Shown here piece after piece: positions 8,308 through 15,826 of a DNA stretch of 64,000 bases; the stretch's first letter is position 1; every line of letters starts with the position of its first letter. The stretch comes from Natrinema pellirubrum DSM 15624 (GTDB lineage Archaea > Halobacteriota > Halobacteria > Halobacteriales > Natrialbaceae). The stretch is from the NCBI RefSeq assembly GCF_000230735.2, contig NC_019962.1, positions 620,001-684,000 of the forward strand, given 5' to 3'. The position numbers were made by a program, and so were the translations under genes. Under the pieces are notes generated by a model. It was given only the letters and a program-made list of their open reading frames with translations. It did no database searches and had not been told where the DNA came from.

Positions 8308-9933
8308 TCATCTCCTGAAGAGACTGTTAAGCAGGACGAGGACCGGGATGATCTCGAGGCGCCCCATCCACATCTGACCGATGAACAGTAGTTCCGCGAT
8401 AACCGGCATATCCGGGCCAGTGATCCCCGACGAGAGCCCGACGGTACCCTGTGCAGTCGCCACTTCGAAGATCCCGTCGGCAAGCGTGAAGTCCGATGGG
8501 AGAACCGCCAACAGTACGAACAGCGAGACGGCCAGTACGATGAGATAGATGAATGCAAAGGTCATCGCGGCCCGTATCTCGTCGTTGGCTTCATCGGCCG
8601 TGACTCTCCGTTGTCCGATGCGGAGATCATCGATCGCGTGCTTCGGGAGGAACACGCGGGAGATCTCCCACCGAATCCCACGAGCGATGATGTGGCCGCG
8701 GATGATTTTGATCCCGCCGACCGTCGCACCTGCGGACCCGCCGAACAACATGGCACCGAGGACGATGACCATGACTGCGCCGCCGTTCCAGTCGCCGATC
8801 GCGGACGTCTGCCAGCCGGTGGTCGTCTGGGCACTGATAAACTGGAAGAGCCCGTCACGGAGCGCCTGACTCGTCACCACGTTACTGAGGTACGCTATCG
8901 GATCTCCGGTATAGGGAACGCCGACCCAGCGAGCGAGGAACGCTGTCAGCCCGACCACACCGACGATGAACATTGCACAGAGTCCCCTGACCTGTGGATC
9001 TCGAGTGAACTCCCGGACGTCACGCTCGGAAAGCACCCCGTAGTAGACCGGGATCGAGATCGCGCCGGTAATCATCGCGGGGATGTGGACGAGTTCCATC
9101 GCGTAGGAATCGTAGCCGGCGATGGAGTCGTCGAGCGTGCTGAACCCGCCGGTGGACTGACCGGTCATCGCGTGATTGATCGCGTCGAAGATCGTGTTCT
9201 CGATGCCGTAATTCGGGGCGATGAGGAACGTCGCCGCTGCGAGATACACGGCGACCAGAGCGGTAACACCGACGTAAATTTTCCAGATTGCACGCGCCGT
9301 ACCGGCGATACTGGGCCGTAACTTCTCGTTTCGTCCTTCCGACTGATAGAGCGAGATGCCTGCGACCCCGTGGGGCTGTCTGAGAATCGCCAACGAGAGG
9401 ACGATCATCCCCGCGCCACCGATCCACTGCATCTGTGACCGATACCAGAGGAACCCGTGCCCGACCGAGGGTTCATGGATGCTCATCGTCAGCCCCGTGG
9501 TCGTATACCCGCTCATGCTCTCGAAGAAGGCGTGGAGGGGGTTCCGAAAGTAACGGAGACTTGAGCTGTAGCTCTCCCCCGCCGGGACGAACGATTCGAG
9601 TACGGCCGGTGGCGTGATGTGGGCGGCAACGATAAACGGGAGGGCGCCGAACGCCGCAGTGACGAACCACCCGAGCGCCGCAACGATCATCGCGTGATGG
9701 CGTTTCGGTTCGGGAGCGTCTTCGCATATTTTATACACGGTTGCGCCACTGAGGGCGGTTATCATCCCCGCAATCAGAAACGCAACTGCGCTATACCATT
9801 CCTGATAGAAGAGTGAAACGAGTAGCGGCACCGACATCAGTCCCCCGATGAGAACCTGGAGGGAACCGATGTCCCTACTGACCGTTTTCGATGCAGCCAC
9901 GAACCCGGAGCGACCGACTGTCGAATGTGACAT
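8308..9933 (-). CDS. trkH: TrkH-type potassium transporter, membrane subunit
   Basis: TrkH forms the K+-conducting pore of the Trk uptake system. The 541-residue protein has about ten hydrophobic segments and four filter-like P-loops, each with a central glycine: SGYTTTGLT, TGQSTGGFST, SAQTTTGWQTS and TAQGTVGLSSG. The conserved GGSAGATVGGIKIIR loop follows the third. Its ATG (9933) lies 5 nt beyond the stop codon of a trkA gene, and a second trkA follows 118 nt after it, so one TrkH is served by two RCK proteins. Potassium accumulation is central to the salt-in osmotic strategy of haloarchaea. Confidence 0.95.
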   Translation of the reverse strand: MSHSTVGRSGFVAASKTVSRDIGSLQVLIGGLMSVPLLVSLFYQEWYSAVAFLIAGMITALSGATVYKICEDAPEPKRHHAMIVAALGWFVTAAFGALPFIVAAHITPPAVLESFVPAGESYSSSLRYFRNPLHAFFESMSGYTTTGLTMSIHEPSVGHGFLWYRSQMQWIGGAGMIVLSLAILRQPHGVAGISLYQSEGRNEKLRPSIAGTARAIWKIYVGVTALVAVYLAAATFLIAPNYGIENTIFDAINHAMTGQSTGGFSTLDDSIAGYDSYAMELVHIPAMITGAISIPVYYGVLSERDVREFTRDPQVRGLCAMFIVGVVGLTAFLARWVGVPYTGDPIAYLSNVVTSQALRDGLFQFISAQTTTGWQTSAIGDWNGGAVMVIVLGAMLFGGSAGATVGGIKIIRGHIIARGIRWEISRVFLPKHAIDDLRIGQRRVTADEANDEIRAAMTFAFIYLIVLAVSLFVLLAVLPSDFTLADGIFEVATAQGTVGLSSGITGPDMPVIAELLFIGQMWMGRLEIIPVLVLLNSLFRR

Positions 9934-9938
9934 ATAAT

Positions 9939-10625
9939 TTACACCAATTGGTCTTCGTAATGGCCGAAGATGTCCGTGAGTTCTGGATCAGCACCGGTCG
10001 CAGAATAGACCGTCAGCAGGTCGTTCGCCCGGATTCGGGTGTCTCCTCGTGGTGTCTGTGGCTTGTCTTCGCCCTCCCGTTCGATAGCAACGATCAGGGT
10101 ATCGTCCGGTAGGAACTGCCTCTCGCCTGCTTCAGTGAGGGTCTTGCCGGCGATCGGTGCCTCCGCTGTGACCCTGATTTCGAAGACTTCCGCTTCCTCC
10201 CCGATTCGCATGTAATCGACGATAGCCGGCCTGGCCACCGCCCGATAGAGGGAGCCCGCGATGAGCTGTTGTGGGTTTTCGATCGTGTTCACCCCCGCCT
10301 GGCGGAAGAGGTTCATGTGGCTCGTATCGTGAACCACGGACGTGATCGCGGGAACGCCAAACTCCTTTGCGAGTAAACAGACCATGACGTTCGTTGCGTC
10401 CCAGTCCGTCGTCGAGATGACTGCATCTGCTCGGTCGGCACCGGCTTCACTCAGCGTTTCTTTTATCGTCGCATCCGCATTCAGCACCAGGCAGTCGTAC
10501 GTGCCGGCGATCTCGTCGGCTTTCGCTCCGTCTTTCTCGATCACTACGACCTCGTTTCCGGAGCGAGTAGCGATGTCGATCAGTGGCGATCCGATATCGC
10601 CCGCTCCGACGATGATTATATACAT
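9939..10625 (-). CDS. trkA: TrkA-type potassium uptake regulator (copy 2)
   Basis: A 228-residue RCK protein, paralogous to the one at 7524-8189. The N-terminal MYIIIVGAGDIGSPL holds the GxGxxG dinucleotide-binding turn, followed by VVVIEKD; the TrkA-C domain ends with PRGDTRIRANDLLTVYS. It lies immediately before trkH with a 5-nt gap, which makes it the more tightly linked partner. Two TrkA copies beside one TrkH may form a heteromeric gating ring or respond to different ligands; that is inference. Confidence 0.93.
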   Translation of the reverse strand: MYIIIVGAGDIGSPLIDIATRSGNEVVVIEKDGAKADEIAGTYDCLVLNADATIKETLSEAGADRADAVISTTDWDATNVMVCLLAKEFGVPAITSVVHDTSHMNLFRQAGVNTIENPQQLIAGSLYRAVARPAIVDYMRIGEEAEVFEIRVTAEAPIAGKTLTEAGERQFLPDDTLIVAIEREGEDKPQTPRGDTRIRANDLLTVYSATGADPELTDIFGHYEDQLV

Positions 10626-10649
10626 GTGTTTTGTCTTATATTTTGGTAG

Positions 10650-11123
10650 CTAGTCTCGAGCGTTCCGTCTGATCTCACTTGCGCTACCCTCACCGGTCGG
10701 TCGGGGGAGAACGAGAACGGGGATATCACTGTCTTCGATGAGGTTGTGAGAGACGTCTCCGGTCAACAGTTTCCGCCAGCGACTGCCCCCTCGTGGTGTG
10801 AACGCGATCGCACTCGCGCCACCGTCGTGGGCCGCGTCGATGATGGCCGTCGCAATGTCGGTTCCGTAGCGAAGATCCGTTTCAATCGATATTCGGGAAT
10901 CGTCGAACCCGTCGGAAACGATGGCGAAGACGTCTTCCGCATACCGCTTGCGTTGCTCAACCGACGCCTTATCCGGTGCGCCACTACTCTTCTCGATAAC
11001 GTGGACGACGATTACGGTACGATCCGTCCCCGCAACGTGCGGGCGGAGTGCGGTAGCGGTCGCTGTCGCGTCGTCACGGTTTGCGATCGGAACGACGATC
11101 CGTCGGAAAAGTGGCTCAGTCAT
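10650..11123 (-). CDS. Universal stress protein in the Trk cluster
   Basis: A single UspA domain of 157 residues starting MTEPLFRRIVVPIANRDDA. I chose the ATG at 11123; the frame extends 31 codons upstream but without UspA character, and that region is covered by the preceding gene. The C-terminal loop TPRGGSRWRKLLTGDVSHN resembles the UspA ATP-binding loop in a degenerate form. The start codon overlaps the stop of the upstream gene by 8 nt (ATGACTGA at 11116-11123), and trkA follows 24 nt after its stop, so it belongs to the potassium operon. Confidence 0.85.
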   Translation of the reverse strand: MTEPLFRRIVVPIANRDDATATATALRPHVAGTDRTVIVVHVIEKSSGAPDKASVEQRKRYAEDVFAIVSDGFDDSRISIETDLRYGTDIATAIIDAAHDGGASAIAFTPRGGSRWRKLLTGDVSHNLIEDSDIPVLVLPRPTGEGSASEIRRNARD

Positions 11124-11475
11124 CTCGGTCCCCCTCGACTCCGCCGTAAACTCTTCCGAGGTAGTGCCACCGGTACGTTCCCCCTTCGTCGTTGATGTGA
11201 GGTTCCCACCTGACACGGTAGGCGAACGGTCCTCGTGCCTCGCCCGTCTCGTCCGGGCGTTCGACGACGACGTTCGTGTACGCGTTGTACTCCGCTATGC
11301 GAACGAATTCTTCCCCGTTTCGTGCTTCGATTGCATCAGTGAGGGGCGGCTGCTCTCGGAGGCATCGTTGCGCGTAGTGGATTATCTCCCTGAGCTGACT
11401 ATCACTGCTGTCTTCGAGGACAGCAGTGATCTCTTCAGGGACGGTCTCCGGGGAATGCGCATCAGTCGTTGTCAT
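11116..11475 (-). CDS. Unknown acidic protein, first gene of the Trk operon
   Basis: A 119-residue soluble protein. The N-terminal half (about residues 14-50) is predicted helical; the C-terminal half ends in a tyrosine- and tryptophan-rich beta-type segment (FAYRVRWEPHINDEGG, YRWHYLGRVY). I do not recognise the family. Its stop overlaps the start of the UspA gene by 8 nt, so it is translationally coupled to it. As the first gene downstream of the palindromic control region it may be a regulatory or chaperone-like component, but no function can be assigned. Confidence 0.7.
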   Translation of the reverse strand: MTTTDAHSPETVPEEITAVLEDSSDSQLREIIHYAQRCLREQPPLTDAIEARNGEEFVRIAEYNAYTNVVVERPDETGEARGPFAYRVRWEPHINDEGGTYRWHYLGRVYGGVEGDRDD

Positions 11476-11597
11476 ACTTGAGTGGAATCTCCGTCGTTCC
11501 GTTCGGCTACGGACTACGACGGACGGTCATGCGGTCCGCGAACGATACGATTACTGTCACGGCACGTTCCTATCCCGTCCTAAATTTCCCCTAAACC

Positions 11598-11608
11598 ATA
11601 AATATACC
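11598..11608. promoter_or_regulatory. AT-rich TATA-like block in the divergent Trk/regulator spacer
   Basis: The stretch CATAAATATAC reads as a TATA-like box on the minus strand (TATATTTATG), about 125 nt before the first operon gene. It lies 8 nt from the 18-bp palindrome. Assignment as the operon promoter is inference. Confidence 0.35.
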
Positions 11609-11615
11609 TGTCTCT

Positions 11616-11633
11616 ATTTCGCTATAGCGAAAT
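11616..11633. promoter_or_regulatory. Perfect 18-bp palindrome, candidate operator
   Basis: ATTTCGCTATAGCGAAAT is a perfect inverted repeat with no spacer, in the 428-bp spacer (11476-11903) between the leftward potassium operon and the rightward Lrp/TrkA-C regulator gene. Lrp/AsnC dimers bind such dyad sites near the genes they control, so it is the best candidate operator here. The rest of the spacer shows no convincing gene; the regulator frame stays open upstream to 11691 but without recognisable protein sequence. Confidence 0.5.
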
Positions 11634-11903
11634 TGAGGCCAGAAAAATTTTTGTGTGCAGAAATGGTGGCACCGGTGTGACCAGTAACAAGTGTCGGATC
11701 GCGTCGGATACCGATCCCACCAACTCCGGTTTACCAGCCCGACCACGACGCGGACGGGTCGTCGTCACGAATCGGTTGAATCGATTCACTCAGACGGAGA
11801 CCAACTCCGCGTGTGCGGATCTGCGGGAGTCTCGGAGCCAGCATCGCTGGACGAACGCGGGAGTTCAGAGAAGACATTTATGAGCCCTGAACGTAGTTTC
11901 CCT

Positions 11904-12647
11904 ATGACCCAGCGCGTCGATGAAATCGACAAACGCATCCTCTATTATTTGGCACTGGATGCACGGAACACGGCAACATCGGATATCGCCGACGAAATGG
12001 AGGTGACGCCGGCAACGATTCGAAACCGAATCGCACAACTCGAGGAGCAGGGGATCCTTCGCGGGTATCTCGCTGATATTGATTACAAGTCCATCGACGG
12101 GTACGTCACCTATCATTTCAGGTGTACGGCCCCCATTCCGGATCGTGCCCGGCTGGCCCAGTCGGCCCTGGAAATTTCGGGCGTCATAACGGTCCAGGAG
12201 TTGATGGCGGGATCCGCGAACTTGGGGATCACGGTCGTCGGAGCGGACACGAACGAGATTAACAAAATCGCGGGCGAACTCTCCGATCTCGGGTTGGAGA
12301 TCGAAGACGAGAGCGTTATCGAAGGCGAGTATCACACGCCGTACAACCCGTTCGGCCCGGAAAACGTGCCCAAGGGACCGTCGTTAACCGATTTCATGAG
12401 TCTGGCCGGAGACGCGGAAGTCGTCGAATTTACCGTCTCGGAAGGGGCCGAGATCGCGGACACGACTATCGAAGAGGCGGTCGATGAAGAACTGCTGGCC
12501 GACGAAATGCTTGTCGTCGGGATCGAACGGGACGGAGATGTCCTCACGCCGAAAGGCGAGACCGTTATTCAAACGGGCGATGTCGTCTCCCTCTTCTCGA
12601 AGGCCCCGTTGGAAACGGACTCTCTGGAAGTGTTCGGGACGCAGTGA
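11904..12647 (+). CDS. Hybrid Lrp/AsnC regulator with TrkA-C ligand domain
   Basis: A 247-residue DNA-binding protein. Residues 1-60 form an AsnC-type winged HTH (VDEIDKRILYYLALDAR, then VTPATIRNRIAQLEEQG). Residues about 65-145 are the Lrp ligand-binding RAM-like region. Residues about 155-245 match TrkA-C (RCK-C), ending in PKGETVIQTGDVVSLFS. This fuses a transcription factor to the ligand sensor used by potassium channels, and the gene is divergent from the Trk operon, so it probably controls it. The ATG at 11904 is favoured over an in-frame ATG at 11880 because ATTTATG at 11875-11881 sits at the right distance for a leaderless TATA box. Confidence 0.9.
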   Translation: MTQRVDEIDKRILYYLALDARNTATSDIADEMEVTPATIRNRIAQLEEQGILRGYLADIDYKSIDGYVTYHFRCTAPIPDRARLAQSALEISGVITVQELMAGSANLGITVVGADTNEINKIAGELSDLGLEIEDESVIEGEYHTPYNPFGPENVPKGPSLTDFMSLAGDAEVVEFTVSEGAEIADTTIEEAVDEELLADEMLVVGIERDGDVLTPKGETVIQTGDVVSLFSKAPLETDSLEVFGTQ

Positions 12648-12747
12648 AATCCGGACCGAGTGCGGAGCGGACGCTTCGGAGTCGAACCGTCGCCCGGCCC
12701 CACCGTCGGGACCAAAGTGACTTCGGCCGGCAGCCCCAAGGGAGACT

Positions 12748-13251
12748 ATGAGCGACGACGCCGCGGACCCACTCGCGGTCGACGACCTCGTCGAGTACTG
12801 TCGTACGCAGGCCGGCCTGCTCTCGGGCAGCGTCGAGACGATGGCCGCGGAGGCCGACGACCTCCTCGACGAGATCGACGCCGAGATGGCCGAGATCCGC
12901 TCGCGCCTCGAGGCCCTGCCCGACGAGGTACCGGCGACCGAAACCCCCTCGACCGCGGATGTCCCCGATGCCGGCGAGGTCGACGTCACGGCGATTGAGG
13001 AGTTACAGGCGGAACTCGAGGAGAAACAGCTCCTCGTCGAGGCCAAACAGGCCCGGATGCAGGCGTTTCAGGACCTGGCGGCCGACTATACCGATCTTGC
13101 CGAGGAGTTGGCCACGGATGTCGAGGACGGCCAGACGGCCCTGACCCGGGTCATCGAGTTCGAGGCCGACGCCGATGCGCCGGCCTACTTCGACGAGCGG
13201 GAGACGATGCTCGAGACGGCCGCCGCGTCGGCCGATTCGGCCGCCGAGTAG
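12748..13251 (+). CDS. Unknown acidic coiled-coil protein
   Basis: A 167-residue very acidic soluble protein. Long heptad-like stretches at about residues 15-55 and 80-150, rich in Glu, Ala and Leu, predict coiled coil, separated by a proline/threonine-rich linker near residues 57-75. A purine-rich GGGAG lies 5 nt before the ATG, so a ribosome-binding site is possible. No enzyme motif is visible and I do not recognise the family. It is followed by the R2-like oxidase gene after 130 nt. Confidence 0.7.
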   Translation: MSDDAADPLAVDDLVEYCRTQAGLLSGSVETMAAEADDLLDEIDAEMAEIRSRLEALPDEVPATETPSTADVPDAGEVDVTAIEELQAELEEKQLLVEAKQARMQAFQDLAADYTDLAEELATDVEDGQTALTRVIEFEADADAPAYFDERETMLETAAASADSAAE

Positions 13252-13381
13252 CGGTTCGGAAACGGACGGCTGCGGCGTCCCAGGCCGCCGGGTACCGGTT
13301 CGGCCGACTGCTCTCGTTCCCGACGACAGTCGGTGAAACCGACCGGAACGTTGATTATGGTATCTGTTGTCGTGGCACCAC

Positions 13382-14311
13382 ATGACAATCGACTATAGCG
13401 ATCGCGAGACGTCGTACGAACTCTATCGGAAGGGCAAACGGGAGGGGACGTGGGACCCCGACGAGTACGACCTCGAGCGGGACCAAGAGGACTGGGCGTC
13501 GTTCACCGAGGCGGAACAACACCGGTTTCTCGCGACGTGTTCGGGCTTCTACGATGGCGAGGAGGACGTCACCCGGACGCTCGCGCCGTACATGATGGCG
13601 CTGGACGCCCTGCCCAACGAGGAGATGCCCTTCGACACCGTCCAAGAGGAGATGTACCTGGCCCAGCAGGTCTACGAGGAGGCCAAACACACCGACCTCT
13701 TCAGCCGGTACTTCGAGGAGGTCTTCGGCACGCAGGAGACGGCCCCCTACCGCGAGGGCGGCTATCAGGAGCAGGGGTACAGCACGGACGACCTCTACGA
13801 CACCGCCGACGACCTCCTCGCGGCGATCAACGGCGGTGACCGGACCGAACTCGTCTACACCCTCGGGGAAGCCTACCTGAACTACATGGGGATCGTCGAG
13901 GCACAACTCGCCCGCGGCGGCTACCTCAGCTTCGATCAGATGATCGAACTGAAAGCCGAGGCAATGGGGCGGGACATCGTCCTCGAGTCGTTCCAGGAAG
14001 CCATCGGCAAGGTCCGACAAGACGAGACCCGCCACATCGAGAACGGCCGCTGGGTCTTACAGCAGTTGGCTGTGGCCGAACCGGATATCGTCACCGACGT
14101 CTACGAGCCCCGTATCGAGGAGTACGTCGAGAATCGACTGCTCGCCGACCCGATCTACGACGAGCAGCCCTTCGACGGCTACGACCAGCAACGGATCGGC
14201 AAACAGCTCGCCCAGTACCTGCAAGACACCGTCGACTACATCGGTGCCGACCGGTTCGAGCGGTACGGCGACGTTAGATCCGCCCTCGAGGAGCGACAGG
14301 CCGCCGACTGA
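13382..14311 (+). CDS. R2-like ligand-binding oxidase (R2lox type)
   Basis: A 309-residue ferritin-fold di-metal protein, often annotated as ribonucleotide reductase beta subunit. The carboxylate/histidine set is visible: E60, E100 and H103 (EEAKH), E173, E215 and H218 (DETRH). The R2lox-specific valine and tyrosine are also in place: V63 three residues after E60, and Y168 five residues before E173. In characterised R2lox these two become cross-linked and the site holds Mn/Fe with a fatty-acid ligand. No nrdA lies nearby, so a role in ribonucleotide reduction is unlikely. The substrate is unknown. The start at 13382 is preferred over an in-frame TTG at 13367. Confidence 0.85.
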   Translation: MTIDYSDRETSYELYRKGKREGTWDPDEYDLERDQEDWASFTEAEQHRFLATCSGFYDGEEDVTRTLAPYMMALDALPNEEMPFDTVQEEMYLAQQVYEEAKHTDLFSRYFEEVFGTQETAPYREGGYQEQGYSTDDLYDTADDLLAAINGGDRTELVYTLGEAYLNYMGIVEAQLARGGYLSFDQMIELKAEAMGRDIVLESFQEAIGKVRQDETRHIENGRWVLQQLAVAEPDIVTDVYEPRIEEYVENRLLADPIYDEQPFDGYDQQRIGKQLAQYLQDTVDYIGADRFERYGDVRSALEERQAAD

Positions 14312-14339
14312 CCGCCCCGACCGGCCATTGCCGGAAGGG

Positions 14340-15518
14340 CTACAGCGCCTCGAGCAGCGCGTCGACGTCCGCCTCGCTGTTGAACGCGTGGATCGACGCT
14401 CGGATCGCATCCGGCGTTGGCAACGGACGCACGACGATCCCCCGGTCGGCGAGTCGGTCGACGGTCGCCGCGGGGTCGTCGGCGTCGATCGTCACCAGCC
14501 CGGACTCGTACTCGCGCGGACTCACCAGTCGATCGTCCGGTACCCCGTCCTTGAGCCGGTCGGTGAGCGTTTCGATCCGGCGTTGGATCGCGTCGATTCC
14601 GATCGCCTCGAGGAGATCGATCGCCTCGGTCAGCCCGGCGTAGGGTGCAGGACTGGCGGTCCCGACCTCGAATCGCCGTGCGCCCGGGGCGTACCGGTAG
14701 TCGTCCGCGTTCTCCTCCTCGACGCTGCGGTAGCCGATCGCGGCGGGGGACAGGCCGTCCTCGACGCCGTCACGAACGTACAGAAAGCCGGCACCGAAGG
14801 GGCCGAGCAACCACTTGTGGCCCGCCCCGACGACGAAGTCGGCACCCCACTCCCGGACGTCGACCGGTACCTGTCCGGGCGATTGGACGGCGTCGATCAG
14901 CGTCAGCGCGCCGGCGTCGCGGGCGATGTCGACGATTTCCGCGACCGGCAGCCGCGTCCCGTGGGTCCACGTGAGCGAACTCACGCAAAACAGCGTCGCG
15001 TCCTCGGCCGCCGCCTTCACCGCCTCGAGGTCGAGCCGTCCGCCCTCATCGACGGCTTCTTCTCGCGGGCGCTGCCCGCTCGAATGGTCCGCGGAGCTTT
15101 GCTCCGCGCGATCGCCGTCTGCTCGTTGCGTCTCCGACGCAACGCTGGTCTCGAGGACCCGGACCTCGAGCCCCTCCTGGCGCTCGAGTCGCTGCCACGG
15201 CAGGATCCCCGCCGAGTGTTCGAGATCGGTCCGGACCACCACGTCGTCGGCGTCCCAGTCGAACGCGCCCGCGACCCGGTTGATCCCGTCGGTCGTACTC
15301 TCCGTGAGCGCGATCTCGTCCGGCGTCGCGCCCAGTAGGCCGCCGACGGCCGTTCGTGCCTCGTCGTAGACGTCGAACGTCGCGGGATACATCCCCTCGG
15401 CCGTCGGGGCCTCGTACTCGTGGTGTTCGAGCGCCGCCTCGGCTGCCTCGACGACGCGACGAGGGCTCGGCCCGCCGGCTCCCCAGTTACAGTAGACGCC
15501 CGACTCGAGGGCGGGCAT
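14340..15518 (-). CDS. Class V PLP-dependent aminotransferase
   Basis: A 392-residue fold-type I enzyme of the cysteine desulfurase/serine aminotransferase superfamily. The PLP lysine is in GAGHKWLLGPFG, and the upstream aspartate and histidine positions occur as LIDAVQSPGQ and TDLEHSAGILPW. A hydrophilic insert at about residues 125-155 is encoded by three consecutive DNA hairpins and interrupts the fold between two conserved strands. The reaction is not clear: a conserved desulfurase cysteine loop is not obvious, so an aminotransferase, lyase or desulfurase role all remain possible. It converges on the R2lox gene with 28 nt between. Confidence 0.85.
   Translation of the reverse strand: MPALESGVYCNWGAGGPSPRRVVEAAEAALEHHEYEAPTAEGMYPATFDVYDEARTAVGGLLGATPDEIALTESTTDGINRVAGAFDWDADDVVVRTDLEHSAGILPWQRLERQEGLEVRVLETSVASETQRADGDRAEQSSADHSSGQRPREEAVDEGGRLDLEAVKAAAEDATLFCVSSLTWTHGTRLPVAEIVDIARDAGALTLIDAVQSPGQVPVDVREWGADFVVGAGHKWLLGPFGAGFLYVRDGVEDGLSPAAIGYRSVEEENADDYRYAPGARRFEVGTASPAPYAGLTEAIDLLEAIGIDAIQRRIETLTDRLKDGVPDDRLVSPREYESGLVTIDADDPAATVDRLADRGIVVRPLPTPDAIRASIHAFNSEADVDALLEAL
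15065..15144. repeat. Three consecutive hairpins inside the aminotransferase gene
   Basis: Three perfect stem-loops follow each other: 15065-15079 (6-bp stem, GCT loop), 15090-15108 (CGCGGAGC stem, TTT loop) and 15124-15144 (CGTTGCGTC stem, TCC loop). They remain in frame and encode a Ser/Arg/Glu/Asp-rich insert. This is unlike the surrounding coding DNA and resembles a small palindromic element inserted in the gene. Confidence 0.7.
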
Positions 15519-15715
15519 CGTCTCGCGCCGCTCGATCGGATCATATCGACCGGCCGTTCGTGCCGTCCCGTGTTCGTTCTGGCGGTTCCCCCACTGCCGG
15601 GTGGCTGCTCTTGTATCTGGAACTCGAGGATTCGAGACTAGCTGCCGCGTTCGGTCTCGTATCGATCCGGTTGAGGGGCCCTCTATCGGACGAAACAGTA
15701 CAGTATCCGACGAAG

Positions 15716-15723
15716 TATTTAAA
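15716..15723 (+). promoter_or_regulatory. TATA-like box upstream of nirK
   Basis: TATTTAAA lies 104 nt before the nirK ATG, predicting a 5' leader of roughly 75-80 nt. The leader holds a 3-codon ORF (ATG AGC AAG TGA) starting at 15804 and a GAGGAG motif about 9 nt before the nirK start, so translation is probably Shine-Dalgarno dependent. The rest of 15519-15826 shows no gene. Confidence 0.5.
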
Positions 15724-15826
15724 CACCCACGATATGTTGGGAAGGGTCAGATCTCTTACCACTACCCGAGAATCGTCGACACCCCTGAACGTATCCCCCC
15801 AGTATGAGCAAGTGAGGAGAAGACCA

